A DNA stretch of 64,000 nt from Phlyctochytrium arcticum (taxonomy: Eukaryota > Chytridiomycota > Chytridiomycetes > Chytridiales > Chytridiaceae), in contig JAHLKI010000022.1 in NCBI GenBank assembly GCA_025602905.1, positions 124,001 through 188,000 of the forward strand, given 5' to 3'. Positions 41,334 through 51,801 of this stretch are shown piece by piece. Position numbers and translations under genes: made by a program. Position 1 is the first letter of the stretch, and each line of letters opens with the position of its first letter. The notes under the pieces were generated by a model that had not been told where the DNA came from, did no database searches, and saw nothing but the letters and a program-made list of their open reading frames with translations.

Positions 41334-42339
41334 CTAATCTAAATATGCTCGAAATAATTCGGTACATGGCCGCTGGAATGAATTGGCAAAAATCCGGTCG
41401 TTCTGCCAAATTTGCACAAGTCCCACCCTCGATTTCTTATAGTCATAAATGACCTCGTCGTCCGCGACATCCGCGACCCCATAAGCATGTATGTGCCGCC
41501 ATACCGCTGACTCTAGGTGAAATTGTAGAAATCGGGGGTGAATGAACTGATCTCGGTAGCTTTGTTCAAAGTCGCCATCTCCTGGATCAGGCAGCCGGAG
41601 AAACTTGCCAACCAAGTCTTTCGGACAACCGCCTGTCATTGCTACCACCCTCCAACTGGTTCCGTCCGGAACTACGGACCAGTCTTGGTATTTAAAGGCG
41701 CCACACACCCACATCTCGATAAGGGCTCCATTCCGCAAGTCGTTGATGCCTTCGGGGCAATCTTGGATCAATATGTTGGCAATATCAGTTGGAAGACTCA
41801 TATAGTCTTGAGGCTTCCAGGCAAAAGGGATGATGGGCGCTCCCACGAGGCGGTTAGGTTCGCTGATGCCCATAACAATGCAGCGCCTGTCACGCATCGC
41901 AACGGAGAGGTCAAAGCTAGTGTACTTGTGAATATCTTCTCTTGCTACTGGGGCATCATCGTTGTAGTCTAAACGCGAACGATTCAGATCAGTCTCCAAG
42001 TGGGCATCTTTGGGATCATACATGTAACTTACACGGGGGGAAAAGGTCACAGGAGTCGGATGGTTCGGATGTTAATTTAATGTCACTCTGGCCTTGCGTG
42101 GGTACGATGCGATAAACTCCCGGTGTTATATTTGCCGTAGGATCGAGTGGCAAGCTTCCTGCACGTCCGATGACCAAGTCGTAGTTTGCACTGATATTCT
42201 CAGGCTGAACACGGGTCAGAATAGACAAATAGAGTAGCACATCGACATAGCGGAGTCCGCAAAGGGCATATATTGAGGCAATTCTTGAACCAGCACTGTT
42301 GAGAAAATTCGCATTCTCAACGGAGTTGTGCCTAATCAT
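41334..42339 (-). CDS. HNH-like domain protein, open copy (G2)
   Basis: Two exons: from ATG 42339 to about 42031, and about 41970 to TAG 41334. Splicing CCG-T / AC-TAC joins in phase. About 310 residues. The N-terminal half has SRIASIYALCGLRYVDVLLY. The central block RDRRCIVMGISEPN, LVGAPIIPFAWKPQDY and CPEGINDLRNGALIEMWV has the layout of fungal HNH nucleases (Cys-containing strand, AH-I-P-W motif, then N-G-L). The motif His is Pro here (GAPII instead of GAHII), so nuclease activity is doubtful. The C-terminal part is FLRLPDPGDGDFEQSYRDQF, then FLQFHLESAVWRHI. It may be a host gene family or a mobile-element relic. Assignment to HNH is by remembered pattern. Confidence 0.6.
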
Positions 42340-42965
42340 CGCTGTTGTTGTTGTTGTTGCTGTTCTTGGATGAATGAAGGCTAAGAAGCGGAGAGGAGAT
42401 GATGAAGGGAGATTTAATGTAAAGAAGGGAGAACTCACACAGACATCCTATATATATAAAGCTGGAAAGGAAAGAGTAAGACCCTCGAGACAACGGCTAG
42501 ACACCGAGTTGACGCCACTCATTGTGGGAGAACTGTGCCGGTTCATTGTCTTTGTACTTTTGCATACAATGAAATTCCAGTCAAATACACTGCGCAATGT
42601 CTGACGCGTCTCACAGCCTCGTGGTAATGGGCATGAGGATCAGGCTCACAAGATGGAGAATATGGTGTGATCAAATAATTTCATTGGTATTTAATGCAAA
42701 GTGTAGTGTATGTTATAGAATGTATTATGGTATGAGGTTACAAAGACAATGAAGTTGAAGTCTTCCCGGCCCTTCCGCGCCATCTTCGGGCCCCTCCGGC
42801 CCTCAGGCAACGAATGCACTGCCATCCCGAGCACAGTACAGCACTGCGCGCCACCACCGCGCAGCGTCAGTCCGTTTCTGCCACACACCTACAGCACAGA
42901 GAAGAACGTACACTCACCTAAGAAAGCCCCCCAGTCCTGATCCGGTCCTGTCCTGATCCAGTTCA
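42340..42965. other. Intergenic; promoter of G2
   Basis: TATATATAAAG at about 42450 upstream of G2. A minus-strand frame at 42691-42888 has no ATG-started support. No gene assigned. Confidence 0.4.
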
Positions 42966-43164
42966 GATCCAGTCCTGATCCAGTCCTGATCCAGTCCTGA
43001 TCCAGTCCTGATCCAGTCCTGATCCAGTCCTGATCCAGTCCTGATCCAGTCCTGATCCAGTCCTGATCCAGTCCTGATCCAGTCCTGATCCAGTCCTGAT
43101 CCAGTCCTGATCCAGTCCTGATCCAGTCCTGATCCAGTCCTGATCCAGTCCTGATCCAGTCCTG
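42966..43164. repeat. 11-bp minisatellite GATCCAGTCCT, about 18 copies
   Basis: Near-perfect tandem copies. The 11-base unit contains no stop codon in any forward or reverse reading frame used by the minus-strand ORF covering it, so that ORF cycles through an 11-residue repeat (DQDWIRTGSGL). Confidence 0.95.
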
Positions 43165-43171
43165 ACGTTGA

Positions 43172-43222
43172 GGTGCTGAATGGGGTGCTGAATGGGGTGC
43201 TGAATGGGGTGCTGAACGGGGT
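43172..43222. repeat. 12-bp repeat GGTGCTGAATGG, about four copies
   Basis: Directly after the 11-bp array: GGTGCTGAATGG repeated, the fourth copy with GAACGG. Confidence 0.85.
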
Positions 43223-44705
43223 GCTGGTGGAGGGGTGCTGGTTGGGAGGGGTGCTGTGGTTGATGGAAGGTGCTGGTTGATGGTGATGAGGCGAAGGATA
43301 GGCGTAAAGGACGGCGACGTGAACGGAACTGAGAAGTGAAAGGAGGGATATGACGGTCAGAATAAGAAAACTCAATCAGAATGAGACGGGTGAAGTATAC
43401 TTACAAGGCGCGGAATGGAGCTGGAAGCGGGTGGGCGAGGATGAGAAAAAAGCAGGAGGGAAGCGGGGGGAAGGCCGGCTTTTATAGCCCGAGGGTGTCA
43501 TTGCGGCGTAGCTGTGGAGAAGGTTGTGATTGGCTGAAAGTTGGATCAGGCCACTCGGGCCATCCCTTGCGCAGGAAAATCCTAGGAACATGGCGTACGA
43601 GCGCTGCAGGATCGACGCGTCGGGCCCCATTTTCATCTTGACCTCGTAAAGAACTTTTCGTCGAGATCGGTGGGCGGCCAGGCTAGCTCGTAAAACGAAG
43701 AATGAATGTATAAGTTTTGTAACGGAGTGCATGGTCCTGGTGCAGTAAACCCGCTACAATGAGCTGCCGTGGTAGGTTTGGTGATATTCTGAACACTAAG
43801 GGCTTGAAGTAGTTGGGTGAACGGTCGGCCCAATACCGCAACAGGGCAAGGGCGGCATGGTATTTGACAGAGGCTGTCGGATCGAGCGTATGAAGTTCAC
43901 TTGAGATGGTGTTATGTTCCGTCCTTCAAGTCTTGTTTGTCTTGCCGTTGTCTTTTTTCCAAAGAGTTTTTGTCGCTCGGCTCAAAAGACGCGTGATTGT
44001 TTAGATCGAGTTTCCCCCTGGCAAGGTTTTCAAGTTCACTATTTTCAACTCGAAACACCCCGCGACTTTGGACTCCAAAACGCTCTGAAAAGAACCAACA
44101 ACGACAAACAGAACCTGCAATATGATACGGGTGCTGCGCATATTGTCTACTGGCAAAGAAGGCCGGGTGGAGCAACTGTTATGGGTCTCCGGGTATGCTA
44201 GTCGTTTTGTTTAGAACGTTTTGTCCTTCTCTGACTTTTGAAAATAGCGTAATATAGACCTACCACCACAACCTTACGGAACAAGCAGCAGCCTACCTGC
44301 CAATACTGGTCAAGGAACGACCTCCTGAAACCCATTCCCACACCACCTCCTCTCAAAACCAATCGTTGTTAACGCCCGCAAAACCAGCGAAACCACTCCT
44401 ACCAGAGCCCCCGATTGGACCCGCCAATGGGTCAATTGGTCTCATGCAGACTTGCTCGTGTGCAATCAACCCGATACTCGGTTCTCAAATTCATGAAAGG
44501 ACGACAGAAACTGATGATGAGTTTTTTTAGATCCACTCCCACGCAGACATCCGCTCACCGCCTTGACACTTGAAAGCCTACATCGAGCCTTTTCCCCTCC
44601 ACATTTGGCTGGCCAACGCATCGCCGTCCGTCTTTGAGCAAGAAGATCTACGATAGACCGGGATCGCCCGCCCATACCACAAGTGCCGCTCTCTATAGCT
44701 CGGCC
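43223..44705. other. No supported gene
   Basis: Several ORFs of 60-120 codons on both strands (for example 43376-43732 minus, 43914-44201 plus), none with a recognisable motif and none forming a convincing spliced gene. A short plus frame at about 44111-44190 (MIRVLRILSTGKEGRVEQLL) might be an exon. Confidence 0.3.
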
Positions 44706-45482
44706 TCACAGCCGCGTACGTTCGAGGTGCTGCTTCGTTTTGTCCCAGAACCACCTCGCATACTTTGGCCAGAATCTACCGCCAGTCACCAATAACCCTC
44801 CCTCGTCCTCCCACCATAGTATGTGTTCAACTTGCCATCTTTCAAGAGGGTAAGCTGAGCCGGCCGTCCCCGCAACCACAAGAGTCGGCTGAAGGCTGTA
44901 GACATGCACGATTTGGGCTGTCTTCCTAATGACATGTGGGAGGAATCTGGTCATCCGCACTGAACCACAGTCTTGCGTCGGGTCATCCCAAGCAAGCACA
45001 TGGTACCAACCCCCACGTAGTTGTTGTCGTACTCGGAATCCATGTATGATTCTTCCGGGAGCGTGGTGAATCACTGGTTGATTGTGATCGTGGATGGCCG
45101 GAGCAGGCACATTTTTTTTTTGAAGTTGAGGCTGGCATGGGCTTTGGTGCAGGCTGCAGTATCGGATATTTGAAAATCGATCCTGCGCAGCATCAGCTTG
45201 TCCACACTGCAAGGTGATCGTTTTCCCACCCCCGGAGCAGGTCGGATGACGTCCTATACTCAAATATGCCATGAGCTTCCTGTGGACGAATAAAATCATG
45301 TTAAATGAAGGCGTACAGTCAAACGAAGGAAAGAAAGTACCTTTGCAAGTATGATTGGAGTGGTAGGAGAAGATATCGATGGTAGTGATGTGAGATGAAC
45401 TGAGATTTAAACCGTCACCACTACCAATGGAAATGTTCATGCAAGGGCTTACTACTGTAGTTTGTAACAATAAATGTGCCAT
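44706..45482 (-). CDS. Unrecognised protein, minus strand
   Basis: A 258-codon frame from ATG to TAA. It may contain a short intron (GTACTTTC...TCCACAG, about 45280-45342) that would be phase-compatible. The C-terminal two-thirds looks like real protein: GGWYHVLAWDDPTQDCGSVR, IVHVYSLQPTLVVAGTAGSA, VEHILWWEDEGGLLVTGG, FWPKYARWFWDKT. I recognise no family. It sits between HNH-like copies and could be a decayed accessory gene. Confidence 0.33.
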   Translation of the reverse strand: MAHLLLQTTVVSPCMNISIGSGDGLNLSSSHITTIDIFSYHSNHTCKGTFFPSFDCTPSFNMILFVHRKLMAYLSIGRHPTCSGGGKTITLQCGQADAAQDRFSNIRYCSLHQSPCQPQLQKKNVPAPAIHDHNQPVIHHAPGRIIHGFRVRQQLRGGWYHVLAWDDPTQDCGSVRMTRFLPHVIRKTAQIVHVYSLQPTLVVAGTAGSAYPLERWQVEHILWWEDEGGLLVTGGRFWPKYARWFWDKTKQHLERTRL

Positions 45483-45734
45483 GAAGTGAACTGAACGCGG
45501 AGAAAGAAGCTATTTCAGGGAAATCTAAAGTGTCAGACAAAACTTGGCTGAATGGTAAAGAAGAGATGATGAAGAGAGTATGATTGAGGTAAAGAAGAGA
45601 CATTTATTTCATACATCATCGCTATACGCAATAGTTATCCCAATTATTCACACAGGATAGCCTAATACACTAGACACAACGGCTAGATCATGATCTCTTG
45701 AGTTTTAAGAATGAGAGACCTAATCTTACTACGG

Positions 45735-45900
45735 TTTATGCGATGTATTTGGTACATGTCCACCAGATTCGGCATATTGGGTGAAAGTCCGCGGGTTTTG
45801 CCAGATTTCCACAACGCCCACCTTCGGTCCCTTGTCTTCAACCATCCCGTCGTCGTCCGCGTGACTAGATTGAGACTGTTCCTGGCGTTGAGATTGCCAC
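45735..45900 (-). pseudogene. C-terminal fragment of the HNH-like family
   Basis: One minus frame reads ADDDGMVEDKGPKVGVVEIW then QNPRTF, aligning with ADDEVIYDYKKSRVGLVQIW then QNDRIF of G2. Only the last about 50 codons remain. Confidence 0.5.
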
Positions 45901-46653
45901 ACTTGCTCTCGAGATGCTCGAGGAACGGGTCGATGCGTTGGCTACGTGGCCACTCGTTGGAGAGAGAGAGAGAGTGAAAGAAAAAATGCTCATGTTTCCT
46001 TGGCCGAACTGTGCGTTGAGTTTGTTTATGAGTTTTGACAGGACCTGTCAAATTGTCAACCCTGAGTCAACTTGGTCAAATCCGTTCATTCTACCGCCCT
46101 GTTTTCGGGAATTTTTGCCTTTGTGGCATGATGTGAGCGGAAAGACTTGAAGATTGCGCCTTTTTGAGTAAGGTCCCCAAGGTCTTGGTGATAGCTTCAG
46201 TCCTTGCCTCGATCGTGAGTGGTCAAAGGATCTCCAATCTTGGCCCACACGCGTCTGGGCCGGTAAACAAACCGCGACTTCCGCCAGCCCTAGCCTGCCT
46301 TTTCTCGCCGCTGGGAAAAAGCCGACGGCGAGCGTGCCGCTGACCCTTGGTGCAACCTGAGCTTTCCGCAACATCCCACACAACAATTTCCAACCTTTTT
46401 AGCAGCAGCAGCAACATAATTTATTACTCCAGGAACATTCGGTCTACCTTGGTGTCTTGTCTTGGGCATTATCACGCTAGCTTGGAGTTTTCACTTGTGG
46501 TCTGCTACTTTAGTACTGGCGGAGCATTGGCGGGGCGTTGTTGCGAAATTTGTCTAGGACGTAAGTTGAATGCAGCAAGCGGAGCTATATGTTTCACACC
46601 AGTGAAAGCTAACAGACTTCCAGTAGGTGAAAGACTCGAAAACCAATAGGAGC
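45901..46653. other. Intergenic, upstream region of the 46654 gene
   Basis: Contains a GA microsatellite (about 45958-45975) and short ORFs; no gene recognised. Confidence 0.45.
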
Positions 46654-48059
46654 ATGCCCGGTTCGCAGTACAAGCAGCAGGGAATGCCATCTCAAGGAGG
46701 AGCGGCCAAGAAGGCCATGACGGCCGAAGAATTCGAGCGGCTATTAGGCAATGAAAACACTACGACTCGGATAACACTCTCTTCTGAACGCCACTACGCT
46801 TCTGAAGACGACTTGTCGGATGTGTCTGTAGAAAACTATGGTGCTGGAAACCGAAAGTCATCATCACAAATGGCATCGCGCAACACTTCACAGAATGGAA
46901 GGCAAAATCAATCATCGCAGCACCAACATCAACAGCAGCAACAGCAACATCAAGGGATGCCACAGCAACTTTCCCCACAGTCAACGAATGGATTTCCTGG
47001 CGCATTCCCTTCGCGGACCCATCCACCCATCCGGTCAAATTCTCAAACCCAACCGCAACAAAGGTCGGAAAACGCAGACTTAGAACATGATGCAGCTCGA
47101 AGAAAGGAAACGCAGTCCCTTGCAGACTTCCTGCGTAACACAGGACCAGAATCACCACAACCTGTCCGAAGTGGTAGCGCCGGTAGCCTTGATAAAAAGA
47201 AGGAAAAGAAGAAGAAGACCGGATTTTTTGGCTTTGGTCGGAAACTGAGCAAGAAGGAGTCATCCAAAGAACCCGTTGAACCGGAGGAACAACAGCAAAC
47301 AAAACACGTTCAACTTCAGGTCCCCTATGATCCTTTCAGAGATGGTGCACCTAGTCAGCAGCCCACAGTTACTGAGCAGCAGCAACAACAACAACAACAG
47401 CAACAGCAGCATCAGCACCAAGTAAGAATACTTCTCTAGCATCCATTGATGATGACTGTACTCATATATTTCTTTTGCAGGAGAACTTCTATGGAGTCCC
47501 ATCGCATATTCAGAACAGAGAAGTCCGTAGGAGTATCATCATCGCAGAGGATGAAGGTCGTTTTGGAGCCCCCCTCTTGGACGTATCGACTGCCACGGGA
47601 AAGCCACGGCGTCCAGAGTCGGTGTTGCGGGACGCGAATGCCGCAAACAATCGTCTATCGATGCAGAGAGGCCTTCAGCAATATGATACATATCATGGAC
47701 CCCCTCGTCAGCAATCTTTGCCTTTGTCCCGCACGGGGAGTATTATAGGAGAGAGTGATCGTGGTCAATCTCCCATGTCATATTCACAACAGCAAATGCC
47801 GCAGGGAGGCTCTGGCAATCAACACCAGTCACAGCTGATGAGCAATATGAACAGACAAAACTCTCAAAATGGCCGTGATTCCGCTGCTTCACCGGCCATC
47901 GATAGGTTGCGAAAGGGGGACGACCGACCGTTATCTCCATTAATGCCTGATTCTGCTTTCCGAGTTTCTACCTTTGGAGGCTTTGCGAACGACTTACTGC
48001 TTGCTGTCCAGCCACCTCAGAATGTGGTTTCTCCAGCGAATTCGTCCAATTCTCAGCCA

Positions 48060-48091
<32 letters not shown>

Positions 48092-49694
48092 TCAACATAT
48101 GCAAGCCAATGGAACTACCGGCGGACAATTTGATGACCAGCAGAGGCAAATGTCATCGCAAAATCAGCAGTTCTCTCGGCCCGCTCCACCGCATTCCGAC
48201 CACACACAACATAACCAACACCAGGAGTATCCCAATGACTACTTGTTGTCTGATGACGAGGACGGTGATGTGGACGATGACGAGGATGATTGGGATGAGC
48301 GTGAATACGGCGACGAGTATGATGATTATGACGACTTGGATGACGAGACTCTGAAGAATACTGAGCTCAATGCTATGATTGACTACGGTATATCGGATGT
48401 CGTCAATACTGAGACTCGCAGAACCAACTATGATCAAACATTGAGCAAAGTTGTCAGTTTCTCGGCGGTCGTAGAAGAGCTGCTGGGGTCATTTGAAAAT
48501 CAAGATGGAGAATTGGAATACTGCACGCCTACCACTTCGTTTGCCGCCTTGAAGGACAAGGAGAACGAGCGCGCTCTCGCTGGTGATGACGATGGTGGCC
48601 CAAAAATCAAGTCCCGCGGATCGTCACTTTCCTACCAGGGTAAACCATCAGCAACGGAAGAGCCATCATACGAACAAAACGTGTACGCGGAGAATCCAGC
48701 CAGTCGAAGTGTCCCATTTGCTCAAAATCCGCCAATGGATCCCGTGGCACGTTCCGCCGAGTCCGTAAACAGTCAGAATCACCAAGCATATCCTCCCTAT
48801 ATGGACAGTGTGTCAAGTCTTCCTCCCATGCCATCTCCGATTCCGCAAACTGCCATTCCTTCAAATTACATGCTGGGGGCGGCAGCTACTCGCACAGCCT
48901 CTCGTTCCAGCGATGGACCTCCTATGAGGGGACCTCCTCCAACACCGGCGGCGACGAGTAAACCCCCAAGCTCCAATCTGCCACCACCTCCCATGGACCC
49001 AATTCCCATTGCAGCTCAGAGACCAGGTCCTTCACAGGCTGTTTTCAAGTCCCCGCCAGCCCAACCAAACAATGTCTTTACCAACACTCCTGTGCCGTCT
49101 GTTGTCACTTCGAGCAGTCCACCAACACCCACTCAAGTTGCGGGATCACCTCCTTCTTTAGCAAGCCCAACTCCACCATCCACCCGGACTCGCAAAAAGG
49201 TCCGACACGTCCAAATCCAGACGCGCGGTCCCCAAACAGCGGAAATGGAAACCCAAACCACTCTCACCTCCCATACGCTTACCGCCCAAATCCAGACTCT
49301 CTCCACGGAAGCTTCCACCCTCGCCACCAAACACGCCCAGACACTCTCTCAGCTCTCCAGTACGACCCAAGCAAAGGAAGCATCAGATTTGCAAGTGCTC
49401 AATCTCCAAAAAGCACTTGATGACTCGCGCGCAGAAACCAATTCGCTTCTGGCCGAGGTGGTCCGATTACGCGACATGACGCGCGACCATGGCCGTGAGA
49501 AGGAAACGTTGCAAAATACTTTACAGGAAGAACGGCAGCGGTTTGATTCCTTGAGTGTGCAGGCATACAAAAAGATCAAGGAACTGCTGATGGAACGGCA
49601 AGTGTTGGAACTGGAGACTGGAACACTGAAGGGACAGATTGAAGGCTTGGATACGCGTCATCGGGAATGGCTCGAAGCGGATACTGTCAAATAA
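46654..49694 (+). CDS. Large disordered protein with Gln tracts and C-terminal coiled coil
   Basis: 993 residues in two exons: 46654-47421 and 47481-49694, intron GTAAGA...TTGCAG in phase. ATG MPGSQYKQQGMPSQGGAAKK. N-terminal features: TAEEFERLLG, a His/Gln tract, SLADFLRNTGPESPQP (a DFLRxTGP motif I remember from several fungal proteins of unknown function) and a basic KKKEKKKKTGFFGFGRKLSK. Then further Gln runs, an extremely acidic block (about 48240-48350: DDEDGDVDDDEDDWDEREYG and on), Pro-rich segments, and from about residue 830 a coiled coil (TLTSHTLTAQIQTLSTEAST through KELLMERQVLELETGTLKGQ). Possibly a cell-cortex or polarity scaffold; that is a guess from composition. No enzyme domain. 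Confidence 0.72.
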
Positions 49695-50101
49695 TGTGAT
49701 TTTCATCCGCGTCTAGATATTATTTCTTAGGAGTGAGTTTTATATAGATTTGCTTTGGTTTTTCGGTAGAAGCTTGTTATTTTTTTGATTAGTAGACTTT
49801 TGTACCCTCCTTGTGTTTTCTGTTTTCATCTTTATTAATCTGATTCATGGCATACTCAATTGAACTTATAACATGAGAAAGCTCTCAATCTCGCACGGCT
49901 GCGAACCCTTTCTTTAGTGCCGAATCACGCTTGAGCGCGCCAACGTCAATTGAAGGGCATGAATTGTACAAATATAAAAAGAATGAGTCTCTGTATCTAA
50001 TAGTACTCTATTTATTGCCCTATGTTCATGTGGCAAGGGTATATACAGAAGCTGGCAGAAGTAGAAGATTACAGAATCGAGGATTCTGGTAAAGGGTTCG
50101 C
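49695..50101. other. Intergenic between convergent genes
   Basis: 3' flanks of the 46654 gene and the GNAT gene; nothing else seen. Confidence 0.6.
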
Positions 50102-50671
50102 TCACAGTGTCTTGCTCATCATGATATGTGGTATGCCATCTTCCATAAACTCTTTTGTGCCCTCCATGAAAGCGTATCCCAGGCGTTCATAAAATCCTCG
50201 TTTGTCAGATTGTGCGTGCATTTCCGATTCGGTATACCCTTCTTCTTTGGCACCTTGCTCCACGCCCTTCACCAAGAGTTTTCCCAGACCAAGTCCACGG
50301 TGGGATTTGAGGACGGCAATTCGACCAGGGGCCATACGTGTTGAAGATAGTGGCCTAAGGCGGGCAGTAGCAACTGGGACGGGAACGCCTGGGTGGTCTG
50401 GATGTTGCGTATCAATAACTAGAAATTGGAGACATTTGTGATCAACCTCATCAGGTTCAGTTTCGATTGGGCATTTCTAAAACGATCTGAGTTAGTTCAA
50501 GTTTGAAGTGGGTAGTGGGTAGCATCATCTTACCTGCTCGACTACAAATACTTCTTGGCGGATATTGATTGCTTCACAGAAATCCGAGAAGAGTATAACT
50601 CGCTTGAATTGAAAGCGCTCAGAGTTGGAGTTGGCGACACTTGCTTGGTGTGGGATCTCTGTTGCGGTCAT
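50102..50671 (-). CDS. GNAT-family N-acetyltransferase
   Basis: 170 residues in two exons: 50534-50671 (exactly 46 codons, MTATEIPHQASVANSNSERF) and 50102-50476. The fold order matches YjcF/ElaA-like GNATs: early IRQEVFVVEQ and KCPIETEPDE, FLVIDTQ, PVATARLR, then motif A GRIAVLKSHRGLGLGKLL with the acetyl-CoA loop R-G-L-G-L-G. EGYTESEMHAQSDKRGFYER and LGYAFMEGTKEFMEDGIPH follow, then a short end. Length is standard for the family. Substrate unknown. Confidence 0.87.
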
Positions 50672-51801
50672 TATGGCTATATTCTGTTACGGTATACTGT
50701 TCGGCTACGGGTATGATGGACGAGCTTCTCGGATATGTTTCGCCCCTTTTATATAGTACCGGTCTAGACTTCAGAACCGACGGGTGTATCAGTACACCCT
50801 GAGCACCGTCAAGGAAGGCACCGCCAACGACGCCAAGAGCCAAGCAGCGGAGCTTGACGACTTGGCCACGCTGTGGCGCACGCTGTGGCGCAGGTTCAAC
50901 CAGCGGTTATATTTCTTTTTCGCTCTGATTCGGATGAGTTGTTTCCACAATCTATTCGACTCGGACAGATCTGAACCGCAAGAAGTAGAATACGAAGGCA
51001 AAAGGTGTGTACTCATCGAGTATTCGGCACGGCATGACCCTGCGTACGCAAGTCCAATGATGTGTTTTTCGTTCATCCGTGTTTCACATGATCCACCTGA
51101 TTACAATCTTTGAACTCTGAGGACTTGCAATATGCTGGGAACATGGGCCAATCAGTCGTTGCTGGCTTTTACTGACTCTTCAACTTAGTATCGTTCAGCA
51201 GCTCCCTTGATTCAGTCATCTGTTCATGGTGTTGGATGCACAACGCTGGAAGCGGCCCTCGCGCATTCGGTTACTCATTGAATAACCTTCTAAACCCTTT
51301 GCCTCATCTTGATCTCGTATTTACGAAACGATCAACATGAAACAGAGCTTTTTCGAAGGTTATCATTCGATTGGGTTCATCCTTCTATTTACGGGCCATC
51401 CCCTGATTTTCGTCGCTCCTGAATTGGCAAACTCAGGGTTGTTGACCCTTTTGCAAATGGACAAAGACTGCCGCCGACCTTGCAAAGTCAATTGATTTGC
51501 TGGAACAATAGAGCAAATATTTGGTCCGAGACTTCCAGATGCCGTTCTACGCATCTATACCTTTGTTGTGCTTCTGGGGGGTGAAAATTTCTTGTGCGGG
51601 TTAAGGTGCAAGAATGTCCCAGAACAATGAGATAATAGGACATGGGGAACTCCTCGCACGGTACCGATGACCCTATGTTCGGAGCTTATAAAGTGCAGAT
51701 CGACGCCAATTTCAGGTGCGCATCCCCCTACACCTCCGGGGCGTTCGCAAAGACAAAGCTAAATAACATAGTGTACTGTGGGTCTGGCAACCATTATTAC
51801 C
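50672..51801. other. Intergenic, no supported gene
   Basis: 50867-50890 has a 12-bp direct repeat (CGCTGTGGCGCA twice). A 109-codon plus frame at 50784-51113 begins at GTG and has no recognisable motif. 51600-51801 is the upstream region of the membrane-protein gene. Confidence 0.4.

Noticed and set aside
42914..43375. Minus-strand 153-codon ORF with hydrophobic start and 11-residue repeats, secreted-protein look
   Set aside because: It begins at TTG with a stop codon just upstream and has no ATG; most of it is the 11-bp minisatellite. Kept only as a finding about the repeat.
50784..51113. Plus-strand 109-codon ORF
   Set aside because: Starts at GTG, no family motif, no splice context.
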